Positions 35,058 to 45,629 of a stretch of DNA of 64,000 bases are shown here, piece after piece. The position numbers and the translations under genes were made by a program. Location: the NCBI GenBank assembly GCA_009760855.2, contig WPIO01000019.1:6371501-6435500 (forward strand), written 5' to 3'. Position 1 is the stretch's first letter; each line of letters opens with the position of its first letter. The DNA is from Cristatella mucedo (lineage: Eukaryota; Bryozoa; Phylactolaemata; Cristatellidae). Under the pieces are notes generated by a model, which saw nothing but the letters and a program-made list of their open reading frames with translations, did not search any database and was not told where the DNA came from.

Positions 35058-35410
35058 CGTTGGATTATGTACTAGACGGCAGTCACCGCGGACACTAGCG
35101 CTGCAGCATCACACGCGCGAATGGCAACCACCCAGCTTCCGTTTCTCGAGTTGAATTAAATCGTTCAGAATTATAACCGTTAATTAATAATTTTTAATAA
35201 AATATATGATAATAAATAATAACGAGCCCAAAAATAGACAATGCATTGGCTATTCTCATATCTAGTCTACTTTTTTGTCCTCACATCTAATATGGCGGCC
35301 TCCGGCGCCTAACGGAAGTTGGGAGACTGCAGAACGCGACTACTTATCATTTCAGGAGACCGTAGTAATTCGTTGCATATTTGTATACATTGGACGACTA
35401 ATTTATAAAA
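35058..35410. promoter_or_regulatory. Putative bidirectional promoter between TIMM23 and MFAP1
   Basis: This is the 353-base gap between the two divergent start codons. At 35289-35299 lies AATATGGCGGC, which fits the YY1 consensus AANATGGCGGC in plus orientation. At 35312-35319 lies ACGGAAGT, an ETS/GABP-type GGAA site. At 35135-35142 the minus strand reads ACGGAAGC, a second ETS-like site facing TIMM23. No convincing TATA box is tied to either start. The middle (35165-35225) is AT-rich. Motif matches are seen in the sequence; promoter activity is inferred from the gene arrangement. Confidence 0.6.
35289..35319 (+). promoter_or_regulatory. YY1-like and ETS-like motifs upstream of MFAP1
   Basis: AATATGGCGGC (35289-35299) followed 12 bases later by ACGGAAGT (35312-35319), about 90-120 bases before the MFAP1 ATG. 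This is a common arrangement for TATA-less housekeeping promoters, where such sites sit close to the transcription start. The short ATG inside the YY1 motif opens only a seven-codon frame and is probably upstream of, or just inside, the leader. Confidence 0.5.
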
Positions 35411-37893
35411 ATGACAACTAACGCGCTGAGCAAAGTCCCAATACAGTCCACAGCTGGAGCTGTGCCTGTGAAAAATGAGAAAGGTATGTGTTATTGCACG
35501 ATTGTCGGTGCTTGTACTTCGCTCATCATGCTTCCTTTGGCGTGTATCGGCTCGCGTGGAAATACCGCCGCTACAGGCCTTGTTAGTACAGCTATGACTA
35601 GCATAATTGCATCCGAACACTAGCGCGGCGCAGTCTTTGAACAGACACAACTACCGACATCCTCAAGTTTTTCCAATATGCCATCGCTGGGAAAACAGGG
35701 GATGGGTCACCGATGCAGTTTATGCATTAGCAGTTACGAGACAGAAGCTTCAGTGCAGAAACTCTTGCTAAAGCAGCACATAGTGACCGAATTAATGTCA
35801 GAAATGTCGCATTCGATGGAGCCAGTCGAAGGCTCCTGCATTCATTCTTCATAAAGATCTTAAAGGTTTAATGATTCACACCAGGTTAAAAATGATAAGC
35901 AAGTGTCATTTATTTGTGGGGCAGCAAAATGCTGAGAGGAAGCTCCAAAATTTCGGTGCTTATGAACTAAAGGCCCGATCCCCAAAATATTTCAATTTAG
36001 TTTGAGGGACAGCAACATGACCGGAAGCTGAGGAGCTGGGTGGTGGTGTAAGAGCACGCCGGAGAAGCAAGGAGGTGATTGGCTGATGCAAGCGAGTGAA
36101 GCGACTACACACAGTTAATTGAGTCTGCTGCCTTTCTTTCTGAGCAGATATCGAAGCAGGCGTATCAGGATCAGGGGACTTCGGGCATGCAGTCCTCATT
36201 TTACTAACCCAAAGGTGCTGGTAGTCATGTGTTTCTGTAGAGTTGAGCATCGTTGCCCAACTTCCTCTCTAGTCCGTGCTCATGACAGAGATCGCTCTTC
36301 AGGTGTTCATGTTGGCAGAATACATGCTCGAAAATCTGTGTACTAGTTGAAAGCCGACAGTCGTGTCTCTAGTGGTCTAGTTGCCAGTGGATGAGAGCGC
36401 AGCATCTCTGATAGTTAATTGTCACTGCGCCGGAGTGTGGCGCTTAGTTCAGACACTTTTACTGCTCGCCGAGGTGACACGGGGCGAAAGCTACTTATTG
36501 AGCTCCAACAGTTAGCGTCTAATGCAGTGTTCTTTTTGCTATACACTATACAGTCGGCAGCATGGCTTGCCTATACTTTGCCGGGTTGCCTCAGCCGTAG
36601 TAGCTCCCCTCTTTTGTATCGACTTCCTTTTGATATGCAAAATTGTGAGTTTATGCTCGAAGTGCTTGGTGCTGTCTTACTTGCAAGCAGCACCTTGGCA
36701 CCTCGATGTGAAGCCACAGGCTCTTTAATTGGTGACATCCCATTGGTTTTAGACAGGTCTGAAGGTGTTGGCAGGTCGTGCGCCTTAAGCATGTAGGTTC
36801 GGGCTCGCCGAAATGAGGTGTAGGCATACTTTGGGGGGGGGGAGCTGGATAATCCATCTGGGTGAAGCACCTTTGGTGCCGAGCTTCGTCCTCCGAAAAT
36901 GGGGTGTGGCATTTTTTTTAAAGGGGACTACACTACAACCTTTCCAGGTGGCGGGGTGTGGCATTCCTCCTGCCTATTTAGGCTTTTGTATATATGAAAT
37001 GAGCTGCGCAAGGTGCCGAGGTGACTCGAGGAGGCATTACGGGGAGGCATCACCATTTTGAGAGCTCTGGATTCAAGTTGGTCTCTTAAGAAAGTACCAA
37101 GCTGGATCTTAGACCAGTGGTAAGGCACTCGAACTGCACGATCGTGGGTTGTGGGTTAGAATCCTGCTACTCCTGGAACTCTTTATTGCCTGGTTTAAGT
37201 GAGATGAAATTGAGGATGTTGCTGCCTGCTGCTCCTCTTTTACTTTACTGAGGGCACTTTTAGTGCACCGTGGCTACAGCATTGCCAAAATACTAGCATC
37301 TAAAATCTGCCCTATAACTTGATATACGGGTGTGATCCTTAAATACTCACCATACCGTCGCCTTGGGATCCTTACGTGCAGCTATGAGGCTCCTAGCTGC
37401 TCTAGCTTGAAGCCGAGGTGCATTCACATCAGTAAGTACCTTTTCAATAAGCGATGACAACCACGGCAGCGTGTTGACAGACGATAAGTTTTTTAAATGT
37501 GTAATGGGCATTGGCAATCAATAATTATTATTTCCTTATTACTAGCTAGCTAAAGTGTCTATGAGACATCTGGCTTAATAACTGGACACATTTGGAAGAA
37601 CTTATGCCTTCTATCGGCTTGATAAGCCACGAGGATAGGACGTTGTTGTGTGACATCCTGCTGCTGGCTTCCGGTCGTGGCCACTCGAAATCAAGGTTTA
37701 GCCCCTCCTTCAAATTTCTTGGCTATGACCGGTTTTCACATTACGTGAATGTCACATTACAAGTATACTTGTGCTGCTAGATTAGTCATCCCGACTGACT
37801 TCACACGAGTTCTAAAGCTTCTAGAGGCTGCACTAGGCGATGGTGTGGTTGGACTGGTCCGGAGATGCAAATAAACTCCTATCATGCATCCTT

Positions 37894-37969
<76 letters not shown>

Positions 37970-40900
37970 ACATTGCCCTCCACAAGTTTCTATGCACCTG
38001 GTCCATCGGTCTGAGTTCTGTTGTTGCTACCTTGGTTCATCATTGGCCGAGGCATCGTCGATGACAGAATGGGCCAAAAATAGGTTCTGCTCGATGGCAT
38101 CCAAGAAAGGGTGGGTGGGTAGATAGCCACGTGACCTGCGCCTCTGTTTACATGGGGACCGTTAACTCGGTCGTGCCGACGAATGCAGTTATTTGCTAAG
38201 CCAAGTTTAGCAAAATGCAACTTAGTGCAAACTGATGTTGGCAGATTGTTACAATTTAATAACTTGTGTAGCTTAATGACTTACTCCAATACTGGCACTA
38301 GGAACAACCGAACTCAGATCGATGGACCAGGTGCGTAGAAACTTTTGGAGAGCAGTGTATATACGTTCATACCCTAGTGGATTTGACAGAGATGATTATA
38401 ATCAGAAAACGCTGACAGTTGGCATTGCTGCTACACTGAATAAGCATTCGTCACGTTAGGTGCTTTTTCAGATCTGCTTGTACATTCCAGGCGAGCTTAC
38501 TATGCAGAAGGTGAAGGTGAACAGATACGTCACCGGAAAAAGGTGGAGTTGCTGCTTGTGGCTTGCTTCAGTCCATGGCTCGCTCGCTAAAATCGCTCAG
38601 GTGTTCACTATGTGGGCCTGCTCTTTTAGGCCAGACTATGCACCAGAAGACTCTAGTGATGAAGAAATTGACGATTTCCTTCAGAAAGACAAGGAAGGCT
38701 TGACTGAGGGTGTAGCGGAGCCTGTAGTGTCGGCGGCTGCTCTGGCGGCTGCAGCTGACGACAGGAGACTCCGGCGCCTCGAGCGAGCTAGACAAGACGA
38801 CGACGACGACGAGGAAGAAGACAGGTGGTGACCCTTTCCGAGCTGTCTGTATGTTTTAATCCCAAGTTAATCATGCGTGTCTGATTAAACCTGGCAACGA
38901 AAAGCATCATGGTTTTTCGTACTGCTAGTCACGTCTTGTGCAATTTTTGCAAATGTGGTGCTTGCTAGTTTACATTGGGGCAAGTATATTTTCTCTTACA
39001 CCTACCGGTAATTGACTGACTCCTCAGTGGAGGCAAGTTTAGCAGGCCCAAAGCCAAGTAGCTCGACAAAACTGAAAAGACAAAGATGGGCTGCACGAAA
39101 TGGCCCCCTGAAGTAGCTGGAAGTAGCGAAGAAACTGAAAAAGCCACCAGGCTCTAAATCTTGATATGAACCAAGTTGTTGTACGGGAACACACGGCTGG
39201 CATACCTTTGGTCTGGCTCCCTTGTAAAGGCAATGTAGATAGATGACCAGCACATCAGGGCAGGGGAAAGCTTAGTTACAGAAGCCTTCCTCTGAACTGG
39301 CAGCCTCTACCGGTAGAGTGAGGACCCAAGTATACGCTGCAGAGACGGCCAGACCCAGGTCTTAGTCCGGGGATGATATGCTCGTATGTTGCGACCCAGG
39401 TCGTAGGTTCAGGTCCTGCAGCAGGCAATCCTTTCTTGGCCACTGTAAAGTGGACCGAGAGCCGCTAAGAACCCACTGGTTCCCAAAAGTGTGGCTTTTG
39501 AATCAGCCGATCCTTATGTTTAAGCAGGAGGATGGAATTAAAGGCAGATCCGATCAAGCCCTAAGCCAAGATGTAGAGACTGCAGTAATTCCAGTTCCAA
39601 AACACTTGCATCTTGTTGGGATCTTATTCTCTTGCCTGTGAAAATTGGTTTATATTAAAGGACAGTGGACACAAAATAATATCTAACAAGCATTCTTCCG
39701 TCTGCTCCATTAGATGTCAATTTAGATCTAAAATTCATGGAGTCAGAGCTTGAGCAGGGCCACCATGAAACAAAATCGAGTGTTTAGCCTGAGCATAGTT
39801 GATTTTGGTTGACTCATGGATTTTTTACTTTATAAATGCACACTAATTGTCATTGATCGTTTTGCTAACACTGCATTAGTCATCATTGCCATGCTGCATT
39901 AGCTGGACTGAGAGGAATTGGCTCATTGTACCGAAGCATCACATGGCATTAGGCTGCTATTCAGATTGATATTGTGCATGCTGCCACTAACCACACTTGC
40001 ATGCTGACCTGTGCATGTCACCCCTAACCATGTTATTCATGTTGTTTATCAAGCATGATATTACTCACCATTCTGCCGAGCTGGTTTGGTCTAGCGGTTA
40101 AGGTGCTCGCCCCGACCAAGGTCTGACTGAGGTCGTGGGCTCGAGCCTCAAGGTACATGTGAAGCGCCTGAATAGAGATTAAGTTCTCTTGGGGCGCTAT
40201 ATAAATGAATTATATATTATATATATATAATTATATATATTCAATCGCGATTCCCTTTGCAGAAAATGTAAAGTGCCTAGAAAGAGATTGAGTTCTCTGA
40301 GGGCACTTCATCAAGTGCATTCATATTATTAGTAATACTAACAGAAAGTCAGACGTCTGCGACCAACCAGAACGATACGCTCCGTTCTCTGAGGGCACTT
40401 TATCAAATGTATAAATGTTATTATTATTATATTCTGTCTAAAGAAGTTGATTTCGCAGCAAGGGGTAATAAGCATGTATGTACCGGATGTATTTAATTTG
40501 TTTTTCAACAATATCTGTCTTACTTGTAAAGGGTTGTACAAAAGAAATGAGAATTATATGAGGGAGGGACCCATAGGTTTCTGCTAACGCATAAGGAGCT
40601 CACACTTCATGACCTCGTGACCTCATGAGCTCGCGGGTTCGAATCCAGAAGCGGGCAATTCTCGATCGCCTGCTGCAAGCGGAATGATAGCCGCTAAGGC
40701 TCTTCTGCCACCAAAGATGTAAGGCTATTGAATCTGCCGACCTTCACCTTACTCGTTTACTTTAAGGATTGATGGAATGACTCAAAACATGAGTACGAGT
40801 TTTTGTGTTGTCTGTAAGTGTATCTGTGCTTATATTACCATGCAATTATCTGCAGTTCTGTTTAGTAGGACATCTAGAATTACTATTTGCTTCAATTATG

Positions 40901-43900
40901 AATTTTCTTGAATGTTTTCAGCCTGCTTGGTTTTCTTTAGTGTGGCAGTCTTGTTAATTTTCTGGCCTGCCATATTTGCATTAATGCGTGGATTTCCATT
41001 TTTAGGATACTGCGACACCAGCGCCGTGTCCTTGAGCCGGAAGTCATCGGCGGAGCCTCTGACGGGGATGAGAGCCGGGATGGCGAGAACCGAGAGAGTG
41101 GTGAAAGTGAGGAGGAGGATGTTGATGAAGAGGTGTGTTGTTCTGTCCATAGCTGCCTGATGTTTTTTTGTAACGCACACTTGTTTGCTTGGTACGTTTA
41201 TGTATGATTGTTTTTGCTTTAATGCCGAGTATGATATGCGACTTCTGTTTTCTCCTTTGCATGGCAGGAAGTGGAAAATCGTAGGCAGCTACTCCGTGAG
41301 AGAGCCAAGTTGCGGCAGCAGGAAGAAGAGGTAATGGAAGTTGCTGAAGATGAGGATCGCGGGGAAGGTGGTAGTGACGACGAGGAGTCCGAGTATGAGG
41401 AATATACCGACTCAGAGGAAGAAGAGGAAGAAACAGGCCCCAGGCTCAAGCCTGTATTTGTGCGGAAGTAAGTGGCTGAGCTATAGCTTATACGGTTGAC
41501 GTACTCATGGGGCATGGTCTCAGGCTGCTCATGCCTTTGTTGCTGGAGTCTCATCATGTCGGCACCCAGCTTGTGTTTACCGATTTTTGTCTTATCCTTT
41601 AGTGGTATGGTTGTGCATACATGAAGGACTGTGCTGACCAGCATATGTAGCCAAAAAGGGGTCATGTGGGTTGAAGCCTCCCTTAATCAACTCCTGTGAT
41701 TGGTCGGCCACGGTCAAGGTCAGGGCTCACTATCTCTTGAAAAATTGTGTGCCTCTGCTGCTAATACGGACGGCATTTTTTTAAACCATGCAGGATTTAT
41801 TGGAGCTGCAATCACTTTTCTCCATTACAACCATCCCCACAGGACTCATCTCCTTTAACTACTTGCAGCACCTCGATGTCAGCATTCAAGCATATCCCGA
41901 CTGACCTCATCCTGAAATTCATTTCTCAGTCAACGAAAGCTACTAGCTCTCTATACCCTATTCCCACTGTCATGCTTGTGTAATTCATAGATCTGCTGAC
42001 CGCCATGCAAAACTAACACAATAAATGTTTTTTTAGTCTTAGGTCTTGTTCCTGCACCTTTTAAAAAGGCTTTTGTTAGGTTACTAATTAAGAAAGCAAG
42101 AAATTAAAAACACACCTATTTTTGACAGCATTTAGTGGGTCCCTGTGATTCGTCCTTCATGTGCTTATGCGAGCTGACACTGTTGCATGCTGCCACTAAC
42201 CACACTTGCATGCTGACCCTGTGCATGTCATCCCTAACCATGTTATTCATGTTGTTTATCAAGCATGATAGCACTCACCACTCGATCGTATTTCCTTTGC
42301 AGCAAATGTAAAGCGCCTAGAAAGAGATCGAGTTCTCTGATGGCACTTTATCAACTGTATTATTATTAGTATTAAAGCGACCCTAGATCAAGAGAGCCTG
42401 AACGAATTTCCCCCAGTCTCCCTACTACCGTTCCTATAAAATACACTAGAATGTGTTGTGGTATACCGGCTGAACTCTTATGTTGAAACTTCAAACTTGA
42501 CAAGTAAGTTTCGTCTAGTTTTTCGAGCTAATCACTCGACAGAGTCAGCATTGCTTCGGGTTAACCATCTCACGAATGCAGACTTGGGTAAAGTCTCTCT
42601 GCTTATTTTGCTTGTTTTTTGCCACCTTTCATGTTATTGATCACCAAGTTCTTTTTGAGCACCTCTCATCCCCCTTGGGCAGCAGTGGCACCGATCTGCA
42701 ATGGTTTTTGGTCGTATGTCAGAGGGAGACTCCAAAGCATTTGATGCCAATGGGCAAAAATTATCCGAGGAATGACTAAAGTGCAGGGATACCCCAGGGC
42801 TCTGAGCTTGGTCTGCTTCTTTTCACAATATTTACTCATCATCTAGCTGGTGTAATCGCCAAGCACAATCTAGGTTTTGACTTCTATGTCCGATACAAAC
42901 CTGTACCCAGGCTTTGATTCCTCCCAGCCTTCATAGCGTCAAACTTTCTCACCTCTCGCTATATGTATAGCTGACATCCACACATGAATGGCAGCACACT
43001 TTCTCAAATTGAATGACGATAAAACCAACTACTAAACAGCAACAGACCTAGCGTGACTGAGGAATTGGAAAGATTAACGTTCAAAATCAGCTCTGCCAGC
43101 ACATCTGCTGTAGAATCTTCACAAAATCAAAGTGTTCTGTTCCTAAATGACATTTCATAAGACGATTATATCAGCTCCACGGCAGGTCTGTCTGCTTTTA
43201 GCTATATATCATTGCAAAGTTCGGGCCTGCTTAGAAAGGGACACGGCATCCAAGCTGATCCATGCATTTGCGACGTCCTGTTTCGACTTCTGTATCTCAG
43301 GTCTACCGGCCTCTGCAACCAGGCACTTACAGTCGGTGCAATACTCTGCAGCCAGGCGTGTCTGTCTTGAGCATTGCAGTTACCACATTGCATGTCTTTT
43401 CCCTGACCTGCACTGGCTCCCAATCAAGCAGTGAATCGACTTAAAGGTTTTGTCACTCACTTTTAGGTACCTTCATTCTTAGGCTCCTGCCTACCTATCG
43501 GAACTACTTTCTAACCTGACTAGGTATCGTACCACCTGCTCTACTGACTCAACTCGTTTAGCTATGCCTCGAAGGAACCTGCAATCCATCGGAGACCTTG
43601 CCTTTAGTTCATATGCTCCCAAAGCCTAGAAGTCGCTCTCGACTGAAATCACAACATCCCCTGACATTACGACCTTTAAAAGAGCTGAAAAAAATGCATC
43701 TGCTCCTTACAGCATTTGGTGGGTCCTCGTGATTTGTCTTTCGTATGCTCATGCTTGCTGACACTATGCATGTTACCACTAATTGTATTTAGATGTTGAC
43801 GATGTGCATGTTACCCATAAATATATTATCCATGTTGACACTGTGCATGCTAACAGTAGCCAAGTGGTCGTGCTTCCTTTACAGCTTAGAAAGAGAATTA

Positions 43901-45593
43901 TTTCTCTGGGGGCACCATACAAATTTATTATTGCTATTAGTTATTTGTTGTCTTACCGGGCTTGTGTGTTCAGTGATGACCAGTGGCTTTGCTAAAATCT
44001 GGCAACCTTTACATGTTGCTGGAAAGATCTATCTGGTGTGCCTGCCTGTCTGGCTTCAACCTTGTTTGGACTGTCTTTGCAGACTTGCTCTTAATTGTTT
44101 ATGGCTATAGGTCACTGTTTAAAATCAGATTGGTGCAGGCTAACTTGGAAGACAGTGCTGTTTCAGCAGCAGGTCTTGTATTAAAGGATTCATTGGTGCA
44201 TCCATTGTGAGAAGAACACCGATGTAGCTGCGTCTCTCTGGTTTTTTGGGGCTTACAAGCTGAGTCAAGCTGTGCTCGGTTGTACAGATGCCCCAGTTTT
44301 TACCAAAATTTGGACCGTCCTGTTGGCCATCTGGCTCCTATGCTCGACCCAGAGGTCCCGGATAGGAACTCTGCTGAGGGTAGTATTTTTGCTTATCAGT
44401 TCATGCCTACCCGAACCAGGATGCCCAAACTGCCAACACGATACACCGTCCGTGATGGGGATCAAGACGGCAAACTAAAGGCTGCTAACAAGTTTATCAC
44501 CTTGATCACAGGGTCGGTGTGATGCATTCTCACTGCCAAAAAGTCCATTGAAATTACCTTTGATTACCTATATTGTCGATTCCCTGCTCTTTTTTTGAGA
44601 AACAGCCACAACCTTTTTGTCAGCGACATCGTTAAAAGGGAACCTAGTAAATAATAACAATAATAAAATTAGCTGATTTTTTAACAGCCTCACTTTTATA
44701 GCAGCAGAAGAGCCTTGACGGCTATCGCCACCGCTTGCAGTTGGCAATAAACGATCGTCCACTGCAGGATTTGAACCCACAACCTCGGCAGTGAAGAGAG
44801 AAGACCTTACCTCCCGGGCTATCCTGGGCCCTTGTAGTGAACCTCCTGGGCCCTTGTAGTGAAGCCTAGGTGCAATCTGGGCTGTGGAAGTGTTCAAAGC
44901 CCTTCTTCATCTTCGCCCGAACGGGTGCTGACTTTAATCGGGCTTTCGGCACATTGGTTCTGCCGAATGCAAGCGTCGTGTAAAAAGTCGAATTGAACTA
45001 TTCTCTATACCACTGAGTTCGCTATTTGAACTTATAAAGTGATTCCAAAATCAAGTCAGCTTTATGACTCCTGAATGGCAGTGCTCCTGGTTTAAAATTT
45101 TATTTAGAGGAGTGCTGACAGCCTCGTTCTATGGTACCTTGCAATTTCAGAGCAACCTATTCGGATATACCTGTTATATGGGCATATGTTGCAAGAATAT
45201 GCCATCAATAATATCTCAAATATCTCATATACCACAAGAAAATCACATATACACCATAAGAAGACATGCACGTTCAAGTTATTCTGAGGTGGTTTCAGCT
45301 TGATTGCATGCAATTACTGACTCTGGTAACCTATATATCTAACGTGTATGAAACAATTGCAGCAACTAGTGGCCCAGGAAAGTCTAATTTTTATTTGCCT
45401 GCCTTTCTTGTTACACCACTATACATGTAAGTGTGACTGTTTTTGTATAGGAAAGATCGAGTTACCATTCAGGAGAAGGAACGGCAGCTGCTAAAGGAAA
45501 AGGAACTCGAACAGGAGGCCAAGCGCCTTGTTGAAGAAAGGAAACTCCAAGCACGCAGGGTAAGGTGTAGGTCTGTGTGTGTGTGTGTGTGTG

Positions 45594-45629
<36 letters not shown>

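Noticed and set aside
36419-36912. Overlapping 125- and 113-codon frames on opposite strands
   Set aside because: They lie in MFAP1 intron 1, lack motifs, and are mutually exclusive antisense frames.
40075-40145. tRNA gene
   Set aside because: A- and B-box-like sequences are present, but there is no cloverleaf-consistent acceptor stem, and the same head recurs with SINE bodies at eight places.
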